In this document: positions 30,998-39,336 of the stretch, piece after piece
Layout of the letters: each line of letters opens with the position of its first letter
How positions within the stretch are numbered: the stretch's first letter is position 1
NCBI GenBank assembly: GCA_900768105.1
Contig: CAAGBQ010000130.1
Location: 1-52,050 of the forward strand
DNA: 52,050 nt
Reading direction: 5' to 3'
Source: Oscillospiraceae bacterium
GTDB lineage: Bacteria; Bacillota; Clostridia; Oscillospirales; Ruminococcaceae
Made by a program: the position numbers and the translations under genes
The notes under the pieces: model-generated
The model's input: the letters and a program-made list of their open reading frames with translations, nothing else
What the model was told of the DNA's origin: nothing
The model's database searches: none

Positions 30998-32091
30998 CTT
31001 TTCACCGTAAAATTGTCTCCGACGCGAATTTCGTCGAGATAGCTGTCGTTTATGCTTGCTTCTTCAAAGGTTGCCATTTCGTTCATTATTGCGTATGCTG
31101 CGTCCAAAACGCGGAACATAATCGGACAGCCGCTTCCTTCGCCAAGGCGCATTTTGAGGAGGAGCGGTGCTTCCAGTCCAAGTTCGTTTATGGCAAGCAG
31201 ATAACCCGGCTCAAACGAAGCGTGTGACGCAATAAAATAATCCTTTGCCGCATGGCAAAGCCGTGCGGCGGCAAGCGCCGCAACAACGGAAATAAATCCG
31301 TCTATTATAACGGGAATCCTATGTTCCGCAGCTCCAAGGAATACTCCTGCCATAGCACATATATCAAGACCGCCGACCTTTGCAAGAACATCTATCGGGT
31401 CATTCGGGTCGGGTTTATGTTTTGCTATTGCGCCGTCGATAACCTCCAGCTTATGGCGGTACGCATCTTCCAAAAGACCGCCGCCTTTGCCTGCGGTTAC
31501 GGATGCAGGTCTTCCGGTAAAAGCAGAGAGAACCGCGGCGGAAGTAGTGGTGTTTCCAATTCCCATTTCGCCGACGCCTATGGCGTCAACACCATCCGCA
31601 GCACATTTATCCGCCATTTCAAGACCGACACAAATTGCTTTTTCAGCCTGCTCACGCGTCATGGCCGGTTCAATATAAAGATTTTTTGTGCCGTAGGCAA
31701 TTTTTTTGTTTATTACTGCGGGGCAATTGTAGTCCGACATAACGCCCACATCTACAACGACGATTTCATCTCCGAAATGCCTTGCCAAAGAGGAAGCGCC
31801 GGTCATCCCTCTGGTAAGGTTTATGGTTTGGGAAAGGGTGACGGATTGCGGGGTGCAGGAAACACCCTCGTCACAAACTCCGTTATCTGCACAAAGCACG
31901 ATAATGCGGCACTTTTCGGCCCTATTGCGTATCTTTCCTGTCATTCCCGCAACGCGGATTGATAAATCTTCAAGTACGCCAAGACTCCCCGGCGGTTTTG
32001 CAAGCTGTGCCTGGCGCTTTTTTGCTTCATCCATCATATTTTTGTCTGCGGGTTTTATATTGCTGCACGCAGATGATATTCTTTCGTTCAT
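30994..32091 (-). CDS. cobT: Nicotinate-nucleotide-dimethylbenzimidazole phosphoribosyltransferase
   Basis: Activates the lower ligand base to alpha-ribazole phosphate. The 365-residue protein shows the KPPGSLGVLEDL N-terminal motif, ADNGVCDEGVS, the GVGEMGIGNTT loop, GGLDICAMAG and the catalytic glutamate in RLGEGSGC. First gene of the operon cobT-cobU-cobS-cobU-like-cobC-DUF4430. AAGGAGG precedes the ATG. The operon holds only nucleotide-loop assembly genes, so corrin-ring synthesis is either elsewhere or absent and the cell salvages cobinamide. Confidence 0.96.
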   Translation of the reverse strand: MNERISSACSNIKPADKNMMDEAKKRQAQLAKPPGSLGVLEDLSIRVAGMTGKIRNRAEKCRIIVLCADNGVCDEGVSCTPQSVTLSQTINLTRGMTGASSLARHFGDEIVVVDVGVMSDYNCPAVINKKIAYGTKNLYIEPAMTREQAEKAICVGLEMADKCAADGVDAIGVGEMGIGNTTTSAAVLSAFTGRPASVTAGKGGGLLEDAYRHKLEVIDGAIAKHKPDPNDPIDVLAKVGGLDICAMAGVFLGAAEHRIPVIIDGFISVVAALAAARLCHAAKDYFIASHASFEPGYLLAINELGLEAPLLLKMRLGEGSGCPIMFRVLDAAYAIMNEMATFEEASINDSYLDEIRVGDNFTVKR

Positions 32092-32126
32092 AACAAAAAT
32101 CCTCCTTACGGAATGATTGTTTTAAT

Positions 32127-32135
32127 ATTGTAACA
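32127..32135 (-). promoter_or_regulatory. Weak extended -10 promoter before cobT
   Basis: TGTTACAAT on the minus strand (32135-32127), no clear -35. No cobalamin aptamer elements (no B12 box or GCCACTG) are seen in the 165 bp before cobT. Confidence 0.35.
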
Positions 32136-32256
32136 CATACCACACAATATTTCCATAGCACTTTTGTAAAATAGCAGGTTTGGAAGCATTAGTGCGATAT
32201 CGGTTATAGATTTCTTTACGGAAGTATGTTAAAATAAATTAAAAGGAGGCGGTTTT

Positions 32257-32778
32257 ACGGAAACAAAAAATAAAATTATAGAACAATACAAAAATCTTGT
32301 TAAAGAAAAGAGAACCGCCGATATTTCGGTTGCGGAAATTTGCCGTAAGACGGAAATTTCAAGAACGACATTTTATAATTACTTTCATGACCGCTATGAG
32401 ATAACGGAAACAATTATGCTTGATGAAATTGAAGGTCCGCTTTTAAAAGCTTTGCATGCGGGCTTCCCGCGGAGCGAGGTTATAAAAATTATTTTTGAAA
32501 GTTTTCTTTATGATAAGGACTTTTATAAAGTTGCAATTATGGAGGACTGCCAAAATTCCATTTATGAAAGCCTTATAGAGAGCCTTTCAAAAATAATTTC
32601 GGAAAATGACAGAAGCAAAGAAAAGCGCTCTCTTTCGCCAAAGGAACGCGAGTATGTGGACTATCGCTTTGCTGCGGAAACGGTTTTTATGATAAAGAAA
32701 TGGATGATGGGCGGAATGGCGGAATCTCCGGAATTTATGAGCAAGGTTTATATCTACCCAAAATTTGAGCAAAAATAA
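32257..32778 (+). CDS. TetR/AcrR family regulator with an apparent ACG start
   Basis: A 173-residue regulator. The N-terminal helix-turn-helix is clear in the translated frame: KRTADISVAEICRKTEISR then TTFYNYFHDRYE (about residues 18-48), the TetR hallmark. The C-terminal ligand domain ends with WMMGGMAESPEFM. Upstream of the HTH the frame has no ATG, GTG or TTG before a stop at 32230-32232; the codon placed correctly after AAGGAGG (32243-32249) is ACG at 32257. The first canonical start, ATG 32416, would delete the whole DNA-binding domain. Either ACG is a weak start keeping levels low, or ATG was mutated. It precedes a short-chain dehydrogenase gene that it may regulate. Confidence 0.75.
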   Translation, partial: TETKNKIIEQYKNLVKEKRTADISVAEICRKTEISRTTFYNYFHDRYEITETIMLDEIEGPLLKALHAGFPRSEVIKIIFESFLYDKDFYKVAIMEDCQNSIYESLIESLSKIISENDRSKEKRSLSPKEREYVDYRFAAETVFMIKKWMMGGMAESPEFMSKVYIYPKFEQK

Positions 32779-32802
32779 AAAATATACAGATTTTTTAACA
32801 AC

Positions 32803-32838
32803 AAAAAGCTTACAGTTCGACGAAACTGTAAGCTTTTT
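32803..32838 (+). terminator. Terminator after the TetR-type gene
   Basis: A perfect 15-bp stem (AAAAAGCTTACAGTT 32803-32817, complement 32824-32838) with a 6-base loop; the T-run is the stem's 3' end. Confidence 0.8.
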
Positions 32839-32941
32839 GCTTACGGAATACAGCTTTTGTAAATTACAATGTCAATAACCGCGTGTTAAAATGTAAACAA
32901 ACCGCAATAACGGAATTTTTATTTAAAAGGAGCGATTTGTA

Positions 32942-33850
32942 ATGGCAGAAGTTAATGCAACCGTAACCAGAAAAGGAGATACCGACGATTATACCCTTCA
33001 GGACCTTGGTTGGGACAGAGTTCCTACATGGATGGAGGGCAAACCCCTTTCCGAGATGATAAGCCTGAAAGGCAAAACGGCGCTTGTAACCGGTGCAGGC
33101 GGAATAGTTCTTGGAAGAGATATAGCAAACAGCCTTGCGGCACTTGGCGCAGAGGTAGTTCTTGTTGATATACTTGAGGATGTTCATCAAACCGCAAAGG
33201 ATGTTGCGGCAAAATGGGGCGTAAAAACACATTCAATTGTTTGCGACCTTACCAAATATGATGAAGTGGGAAAAATGTTTGAAACCGCATACGGTATGAT
33301 TACCGGCGGAAAGCTTGATATACTTGTAAACAACGCTAACTTTAACCGTGCGGGAGCAATCCAAAACATGACCGAAGAAGACATCCGTATTTCAACCGAA
33401 GGACCGTATATCAGCCAAGTAAACTGCTGCGTTCATGTTGCAAAGCATATGATTGAAAATCATTCCGGTAAAATTATAAATATCGGAACTGAAGCTTCCA
33501 GAAAAATGAGCAACCCGGGTCTTGCTCTTTATGCAGCGGCAAAGGGCGGCGTACTCAGCCTTACAAGGACGCTTGCTTCCGAACTTGCGCCTTATGGAAT
33601 TATAGTAAACGGCGTTGCTCCCGGTGTTATGATGCACTCTCGTCTGCGCGGATATTTTGAGAACCCCAGCGATGACCCAAGAATGAAGGCCGTTCGCAAA
33701 TCCATAGTGGAAAGCGCGCAGGAAACCCTTGCACAGCGCATTTCTATTCCGTGGGAGGTTGCAAATACGGTCGCATATCTTTGCACCGATGCCTGCTCTT
33801 ATATCTATGGTCAGATGATTATGAACGGCGGCGGCATCGCCTCTCCGTGA
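32942..33850 (+). CDS. Short-chain dehydrogenase/reductase
   Basis: A 302-residue NAD(P)-dependent oxidoreductase. A ~40-residue N-terminal extension precedes the Rossmann fold. The cofactor motif is TGAGGIVLG (a TGxxxGxG variant), followed by VDILED, whose Asp suggests NAD(H) preference. LVNNANFNRAG stands for the usual NNAG, the active-site YAAAK is intact, and the Ser usually found 13 residues before the Tyr is replaced by a Thr/Glu region (NIGTEAS). C-terminal GVAPGVMMHSRL is normal. Substrate unknown. It ends at a bidirectional terminator shared with tyrS. Confidence 0.88.
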   Translation: MAEVNATVTRKGDTDDYTLQDLGWDRVPTWMEGKPLSEMISLKGKTALVTGAGGIVLGRDIANSLAALGAEVVLVDILEDVHQTAKDVAAKWGVKTHSIVCDLTKYDEVGKMFETAYGMITGGKLDILVNNANFNRAGAIQNMTEEDIRISTEGPYISQVNCCVHVAKHMIENHSGKIINIGTEASRKMSNPGLALYAAAKGGVLSLTRTLASELAPYGIIVNGVAPGVMMHSRLRGYFENPSDDPRMKAVRKSIVESAQETLAQRISIPWEVANTVAYLCTDACSYIYGQMIMNGGGIASP

Positions 33851-33875
33851 TAAAATTTATTTCTTTCGGCAATAC

Positions 33876-33919
33876 ATAACAAACGGAGGAAGCGTAAAAA
33901 CGCTTCCTCCGTTTGTTAT
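33876..33919. terminator. Bidirectional terminator between the dehydrogenase and tyrS
   Basis: A perfect 19-bp stem (33876-33894 with 33901-33919) with loop TAAAAA. The longest simple stem in the window; it touches the tyrS stop codon. Confidence 0.85.
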
Positions 33920-35142
33920 CACTCGATGATGAGCTTTTTGAAAATCTTTTTACCTTTTTTAAGGATTACTTCGCTATCAAAGGCCGTTCTTTCAATAGAG
34001 GCAAAAACATCGGTAATTTTTTCATCGTTTACGGTGATTCCACCCTGCTCGATAAGGCGCTTGCCCTCTCCTTTTGACTTTGCGATGCCCGCCTTAATCA
34101 GTGCTTCCGTAACTGCGATTTTGCCATCGGCAAAATCACCTTCGGAAAGAGAAACCGTAGGCATATTTTCACTGGAAACGCCGGCAGAGAACAGCGCGTG
34201 GGAAGCTTCAAGAGCCTTATCCGCTTCCTCTTTTCCGTGAACAAGAGCAGTAAGCTCATGCGCAAGGATTTCTTTTTTCTCGTTTATGCGGCTGTCGTCC
34301 CAATGTTCCATTTCGTCAATGGTTTCAAGCGGGAGGAAAGTGAGCATACGAAGGCATTTCATAACATCGGAATCCCCGATATTACGCCAGTATTGATAGA
34401 ATTCAAAGGGAGATGTTTTTTCGGGGTCGAGCCAAACGGCGCCTTTTGCGGTTTTTCCCATTTTTTTGCCCTCGCTGTTGAGCAGCAGGGTTATTGTCAT
34501 AGCGTAAGCGTCGTCGCCTGTTTTTTTGCGGATAAGCTCCGTACCGCCGAGCATATTGCTCCACTGGTCATCGCCGCCAAACTGCATATTGCAGCCGTAA
34601 TGTGTATGAAGATAATAAAAGTCATAGGACTGCATAATCATATAGTTAAACTCCAGGAAGCTTAACCCCTTTTCCATGCGCTGCTTATAACATTCCGCAC
34701 GAAGCATATTATTTACGGAGAAGCATGCGCCCACATCACGCAAAAGTTCAATATAATTGAGCTTGAGAAGCCAATCGGCGTTGTTTACCATAATTGCTTT
34801 GTCCTCGCCAAACTCGATAAAGCGTTCCATTTGTTTGCGGAAGCAGTCGCAGTTATGCTGAATGGTTTCGGGGGTCATCATGGAGCGCATATCGGTTCTT
34901 CCAGAAGGGTCGCCGATATATCCCGTACCGCCGCCAATGAGCACAACGGGTTTATTGCCTGCCATTTGAAGGCGCTTCATAAGGCAAAGAGCCATAAAAT
35001 GACCGACATGGAGAGAATCCGCCGTGGGGTCAAATCCGATATAAAATCTTGCTCCGCCGTTGTTAATGAGTTCTTTTATTTCTTCCTCGTCCGTAACCTG
35101 TGCTATAAGCCCGCGGGCTTTAAGCTCGTCATAAATAGTCAT
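33919..35142 (-). CDS. tyrS: Tyrosyl-tRNA synthetase
   Basis: Charges tRNA-Tyr. The 407-residue class I synthetase has the HIGH-type signature HVGHF in GFDPTADSLHVGHFM (about residues 40-54), GDPSGRTDMR, QFGGDDQWSN and the KMGKT form of the KMSKS loop (KKMGKTAKGAV). The C-terminal S4-like RNA-binding domain (GKRLIEQGGITVNDEKI) is complete. Expression is controlled by an upstream T-box. Confidence 0.97.
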   Translation of the reverse strand: MTIYDELKARGLIAQVTDEEEIKELINNGGARFYIGFDPTADSLHVGHFMALCLMKRLQMAGNKPVVLIGGGTGYIGDPSGRTDMRSMMTPETIQHNCDCFRKQMERFIEFGEDKAIMVNNADWLLKLNYIELLRDVGACFSVNNMLRAECYKQRMEKGLSFLEFNYMIMQSYDFYYLHTHYGCNMQFGGDDQWSNMLGGTELIRKKTGDDAYAMTITLLLNSEGKKMGKTAKGAVWLDPEKTSPFEFYQYWRNIGDSDVMKCLRMLTFLPLETIDEMEHWDDSRINEKKEILAHELTALVHGKEEADKALEASHALFSAGVSSENMPTVSLSEGDFADGKIAVTEALIKAGIAKSKGEGKRLIEQGGITVNDEKITDVFASIERTAFDSEVILKKGKKIFKKLIIE

Positions 35143-35180
35143 TCACTTTCCTCCGTTTATAATATTTTTAGTTTAATGAC

Positions 35181-35445
35181 AAAAAAGCCCTCTGTCGAAA
35201 TATTCGACAGAGGGCGAATTATCGCGGTACCACCTCTGGTTCGCTTTGCCATATTGGCAAAGCCTCTTTTGCGCTGTAACCGGCGCACCGGACAAAGCCT
35301 ACTATATAATACTTTCGGCAATGCCGCTCCGGAATGTAATTCGCCAAACGAACCGCGCGCTTTCTTACACCTTCCGAAAGCTCTCTTTGCCGCAGAATCC
35401 GCCGCTACTTATTTCCATCGCTGCGTTTCAAATATTCAAAATACT
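35181..35445 (-). promoter_or_regulatory. T-box leader of tyrS (tyrosine specifier)
   Basis: The minus-strand leader contains the T-box sequence AGAGGTGGTACCGCG (35237-35223), an AGAGAG/GGTG Stem I pattern and a GAATTACATT specifier loop with TAC (35338-35336), the tyrosine codon. It ends in a strong terminator: GCCCTCTGTCGAA (35187-35199) pairs with its complement at 35203-35215, then TTTTTTG. Uncharged tRNA-Tyr would stabilise the antiterminator. Confidence 0.95.
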
Positions 35446-35451
35446 TTTGAA

Positions 35452-35480
35452 ATTATACCCTATAAAAATCGGTTTGTCAA
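35452..35480 (-). promoter_or_regulatory. Consensus promoter of the tyrS T-box transcript
   Basis: Perfect TTGACA (35480-35475), 17-bp spacer and perfect TATAAT (35457-35452) on the minus strand; the -35 overlaps the last codons of recN. Confidence 0.92.
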
Positions 35481-37141
35481 CCGTTAGAAGCTTCCAAAAG
35501 CTCTTTTGCGCTGTTTTTAAGCGAATCTGTAATTTCTCCGCCCATAATACGCGCCAGCTCGCGGATTTTTCCCTCTTTATCAAGAGAAATAACCGAGGTG
35601 AAGGTTCTTCCGTTTTCGGTTGCTTTTGAAATAAGAAGATGGTTGTCGGCAAATGCCGCCACCTGTGCAAGGTGGGTTACGCAGATTATCTGCCTTCCTT
35701 TTGAAACCTGCTTTAGCTTTTTTCCTACTTTTTGAGCAGCCGCGCCGGAAATTCCGGTGTCTACTTCATCAAAGATAAGCGTGCCTACCTCATCCTTATC
35801 CGCAAGCACATTTTTTATACTCAACATAATGCGCGAAAGTTCACCGCCGGAAGCGATTTTTGCGAGAGGCTTAAGCGGTTCGCCGGCGTTGGTAGCAATG
35901 TAAAACTCAATGCTGTCGCAGCCGGATTCGGTAAAATCCGTGTGCTCAAAGTTAACGCTGAAACGCACATTCGGCATATTCAAATAAGAAAGCTCGTCCA
36001 TAACCGCGTGCTCAAAAGCCTGTGCCGCCGCAAGGCGTTTTTGCGTGAGCACGGAGGCTCTTTCTTCTGCCGCTTTTTTGAGCACGGCATATTCTTTATT
36101 GAGCTTTTCAAGGCGTTCTTCCGAAAATTCGATTCCGTCAAGCTCTTTTACTGCCTTATCATAATATGCAAACACAGCTTCAACACTGCCGCCGTATTTG
36201 CGCTTTAGGCGGAATATTTCATCAAGGCGCTTTTCCGTGCGATTTTGAAGTTGAGGATCGAAATCAAGCTCATCAGCACAGTTTTTAACATCGTTCGAAA
36301 ATTCCTCAAGCTCGTAGTATGTACTTTTGAATTTTTCAGAAATGCCCGCAAAATCCGGAAAATATTCCGCAAGCTCCTCGGCATTTTTTATAACGGTTTC
36401 AAGCTCGTCAAGTGCGCCTTCGGCGCCGTCCTCCCCATCCAATGCGGCAACCGTGCCTGAAACAAGCTCCATAATATTCTCGGAGCTTTTTATCCGTTTG
36501 CTTAATGCAAGAAGCTCATCCTCCTCGCCTTCTTCCACGGCGGCTGTTTCAATTTCTCCGATTTGATATTTCAGCAAATCTATGCGTGCTTCCTTATCAG
36601 AATCATCCATACTGATTTTTTTAATCGCCCGTTCCGTTTCTTTCATAGCCTTATAGCTTTCATGATAAGCCGAAATTTCGTCTTCTGTGCCGCCAAAGGC
36701 ATCAATATATCCGATATGAAGCTCCGGGTTTTGCAAAATTGCGCTGTCGTGTTGACCGTGAACATCAATAAGCGCTCCGGAAAGCTGCTTCAGCGCGCTT
36801 ACCGTTGCCGGGCGAGCATTTATTTTACAGATATTCTTTCCCTCAAAGGAAATTTCACGGGAAATCAAAAGCTCGTCATCATCGGAGTCATATCCCAGTT
36901 CCTCCAAAACAACTTTCACTTTCGGAGAAATATCGGAAAATACCGCAGAAACAAAAGCCTTGCTTTCACCGGTGCGCACAAGGTCACGGCTTGTTCTTCC
37001 GCCAAGAACGGCGTTTATGGCATCTATGAGTATGGATTTGCCTGCACCGGTTTCTCCGGTAAAAACATTAAAGCCGTTTTCAAAATCTATTGAAGCGCTT
37101 TCAATTACCGCTATATTTTTTATAAAAAGTTGGGAAAGCAT
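35477..37141 (-). CDS. recN: DNA repair protein RecN
   Basis: SMC-like ATPase of double-strand break repair. The 554-residue protein has Walker A in FTGETGAGKSILID (about residues 27-40), a VHGQHDS motif, long coiled-coil arms (~150-350), the ABC signature ASGGELSRIMLSIK and Walker B TLIFDEVDTGISG, followed by ICVTHLAQVAA. Last gene of the long nusB operon; no terminator is seen before the T-box promoter that overlaps its end. Confidence 0.96.
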   Translation of the reverse strand: MLSQLFIKNIAVIESASIDFENGFNVFTGETGAGKSILIDAINAVLGGRTSRDLVRTGESKAFVSAVFSDISPKVKVVLEELGYDSDDDELLISREISFEGKNICKINARPATVSALKQLSGALIDVHGQHDSAILQNPELHIGYIDAFGGTEDEISAYHESYKAMKETERAIKKISMDDSDKEARIDLLKYQIGEIETAAVEEGEEDELLALSKRIKSSENIMELVSGTVAALDGEDGAEGALDELETVIKNAEELAEYFPDFAGISEKFKSTYYELEEFSNDVKNCADELDFDPQLQNRTEKRLDEIFRLKRKYGGSVEAVFAYYDKAVKELDGIEFSEERLEKLNKEYAVLKKAAEERASVLTQKRLAAAQAFEHAVMDELSYLNMPNVRFSVNFEHTDFTESGCDSIEFYIATNAGEPLKPLAKIASGGELSRIMLSIKNVLADKDEVGTLIFDEVDTGISGAAAQKVGKKLKQVSKGRQIICVTHLAQVAAFADNHLLISKATENGRTFTSVISLDKEGKIRELARIMGGEITDSLKNSAKELLEASNG

Positions 37142-37168
37142 TGCTTAAACCCTCCTTTGCCATATGTA

Positions 37169-37618
37169 TCAACCGATAAGCTCTTTTATTTTACCGACAA
37201 GTGTTGTTGCGGATTTTTCATCACGCATAAGTACAAATATTGTATCATCGCCTGCCAAAGTTCCCACAACGCCTTCGTGGTTCATTGCATCAAGAACGGC
37301 GCAGGCCGCGTTCGCCATTCCGGTGAAGCATTTTACAACCACCATATTCCCTGCGCAGTCGACGCTTTTTGTTGATTGGTTAAACACCGCATATTTTGTG
37401 CCGATATCCGCATTACTGTCGGAAACGGAGGGAGCATAGCGGTATTTTCCGTCGGAAACCATGGTTTTAACAAGACGGAGTTCTTTTATATCCCTTGAAA
37501 CGGTTGCTTGTGTAACATCAAAACCGGTCGCTTTGAGGTATGCAAGAAGCTCTTCCTGTGTATTTATGTCCCGCTCGGAAATAAGCTCTAAAATTTTGGA
37601 ATGGCGTTTCGTTTTCAT
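37169..37618 (-). CDS. argR: Arginine repressor ArgR/AhrC
   Basis: A 149-residue hexameric arginine-dependent regulator. The N-terminal winged helix has TGFDVTQATVSRDIKELRLVK (~32-52), and the C-terminal arginine-binding domain has GTLAGDDTIFVLMRD with the conserved GDDT. Frequently found next to recN and nadK in Firmicutes, as here. Confidence 0.96.
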   Translation of the reverse strand: MKTKRHSKILELISERDINTQEELLAYLKATGFDVTQATVSRDIKELRLVKTMVSDGKYRYAPSVSDSNADIGTKYAVFNQSTKSVDCAGNMVVVKCFTGMANAACAVLDAMNHEGVVGTLAGDDTIFVLMRDEKSATTLVGKIKELIG

Positions 37619-37630
37619 TTTGATATCCCC

Positions 37631-38512
37631 TTATATTCTTCCTATTATTTTTTGATTAAGCACTTCATAAAATCCACGACCGGAAATATTTATAAAGCTG
37701 ATATATTTATCGGAAACCCTTGCTGTAACTTTGTCGCCTTTTTTTATACAAAATACCTTTTCGCCGTCAACGATAACATCAACCTTTTCTTCATCGCCGT
37801 TAAAAGATGACCCAACGCTTATTTCCTTATCGGCAGAAAAGACAATAGAGCGGGAAATAAGCGAATGGGGGCAGACGGGAGTCATTACTATTGCATCACA
37901 TGTGGTGTCAATTATCGGACCTCCGGCAGACATAGAATATGCCGTGGAGCCATCCGGGGTTGCAAGAACTATTCCGTCGGCGCGGTATCTGCAAACCTCG
38001 TGTTCACCGCATTGCACAAAAAGCTCCGCGGTTTTTCCGGGTTCGTTATAGGTTACAAAAACATCGTTTATTGCATAAATCGAATTTTCACCAACGATAA
38101 CATCAAGGACTGAGCGCTTTTCTACATTGCAGCCCTCCGTAAACAGCTTTTTGATTACGGAAAGGTCATCGGCTTCAATATCCGAAAGGAATCCAAGCCT
38201 GCCGGCATTTATGCCGAGTATAGGCTTGTCATATTCGAGGGCGGTTTTTGCAGCGCGAAGAATCGTTCCGTCGCCGCCGATTACAAAAATCATATCTGCC
38301 GCTTCAAAGCCGTCCTTTAAAGGAATAAATCCGGCTCCGCTTTCCGAAAAGAGGTCTTTGGTGGAAGTGTCCATAAAGATTTGCACTTTATGCTCCTTTA
38401 AAAGAGCAATAAGCTTTTCCGCACACGGCACTACGGCCTTTCTGTTTAAATTTGCGACGATAAATACCTTTGATTTTTTCTTATACAGCTTTATTTTGCC
38501 GCTTTTTTTCAT
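37631..38512 (-). CDS. nadK: NAD kinase
   Basis: Phosphorylates NAD to NADP. The 293-residue protein shows VIGGDGTILRAAK (GGDG motif), GINAGRLGFLSD, the DGSTAYSMSAGGPI loop and MTPVCPHSLISR. Slightly extended basic N-terminus (KKSGKIKLYKKKSK). Starts within the last codons of tlyA (4-base overlap). Confidence 0.96.
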   Translation of the reverse strand: MKKSGKIKLYKKKSKVFIVANLNRKAVVPCAEKLIALLKEHKVQIFMDTSTKDLFSESGAGFIPLKDGFEAADMIFVIGGDGTILRAAKTALEYDKPILGINAGRLGFLSDIEADDLSVIKKLFTEGCNVEKRSVLDVIVGENSIYAINDVFVTYNEPGKTAELFVQCGEHEVCRYRADGIVLATPDGSTAYSMSAGGPIIDTTCDAIVMTPVCPHSLISRSIVFSADKEISVGSSFNGDEEKVDVIVDGEKVFCIKKGDKVTARVSDKYISFINISGRGFYEVLNQKIIGRI

Positions 38513-39336
38513 GTTTGAGAAGCCTCCTTTTTATCAAGTTCATCATGAGAGGATTCTACAAGCTTTTTAATATCTTCGCTGCTTACGGAAAGTGAGGGAT
38601 TGCTTCGTGTAAGCACCATAAGATATTCTATATTGCCCTGCGGCCCCTTTATGGGAGAAAATTCTATTCCGACTATTCCGAAGCCGGATTTTTTTGCAAA
38701 TCCAACAGCGCGTTCAAGCACCTCCATATGGGTCGCCGGGTCGCGGACCACTCCGTGTTTGCCCACCTTTTCTCTTCCTGCTTCAAACTGCGGCTTAACG
38801 AGGCAAACCATCATTGCGTCATCCGCAAGAAAAGGCGGAAGCACCGGAATTACAAGACCGAGTGATATAAATGAAACATCAATGCTTACAAAATCAATGG
38901 TATCCGGAACCTGTTCTTTTGTAATATATCTTATATTTGTGCGTTCAAGGTTTACCACCTTTTCGCTTTGACGAAGGCTCCACGCAAGCTGGCCGTAGCC
39001 GACATCTACCGAATATACCTTTGAAGCGCCGCTTTGCAGCATACAGTCGGTAAATCCGCCGGTGGAAGCACCAACATCCATACACACTTTGCCATCAAGC
39101 TTGAAGCCGTAAAGCTCCATTGCCTTTTCAAGCTTCAGCCCGCCGCGGCTCACATATTTGAGCTGCTCGCCGCGAAACTCGATATTATCCGCCGGTGTAA
39201 CAAGCTCGCCCGCCTTATCGACCTTTTGGCCGTTTACATAAACTTTTCCTGCCATAATTTCGGCTTTTGCGCGCTCGCGGCTTTGAATAATGCCGCGAGA
39301 AACAAGCTCTGCATCAAGGCGCTGTTTTTCTGTCAT
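38509..39336 (-). CDS. tlyA: TlyA family rRNA 2'-O-methyltransferase / S4 protein
   Basis: A 275-residue protein with an N-terminal S4 RNA-binding domain (RLDAELVSRGIIQSRERAKA) and a FtsJ-like methyltransferase domain (DVGASTGGFTDCML, SVDVGYGQLAW, IDVSFISLGLVIP). Relatives methylate cytidine 2'-O in 16S/23S rRNA. GGAGG lies before the ATG, overlapping the dxs stop by four bases. The short C-terminal tail is lysine- and serine-rich. Confidence 0.93.
   Translation of the reverse strand: MTEKQRLDAELVSRGIIQSRERAKAEIMAGKVYVNGQKVDKAGELVTPADNIEFRGEQLKYVSRGGLKLEKAMELYGFKLDGKVCMDVGASTGGFTDCMLQSGASKVYSVDVGYGQLAWSLRQSEKVVNLERTNIRYITKEQVPDTIDFVSIDVSFISLGLVIPVLPPFLADDAMMVCLVKPQFEAGREKVGKHGVVRDPATHMEVLERAVGFAKKSGFGIVGIEFSPIKGPQGNIEYLMVLTRSNPSLSVSSEDIKKLVESSHDELDKKEASQT

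Noticed and set aside
32092..32256. Search for a cobalamin riboswitch upstream of cobT
   Set aside because: No B12 box, GCCACTG or aptamer core is present on either strand; only a weak extended -10 is seen.
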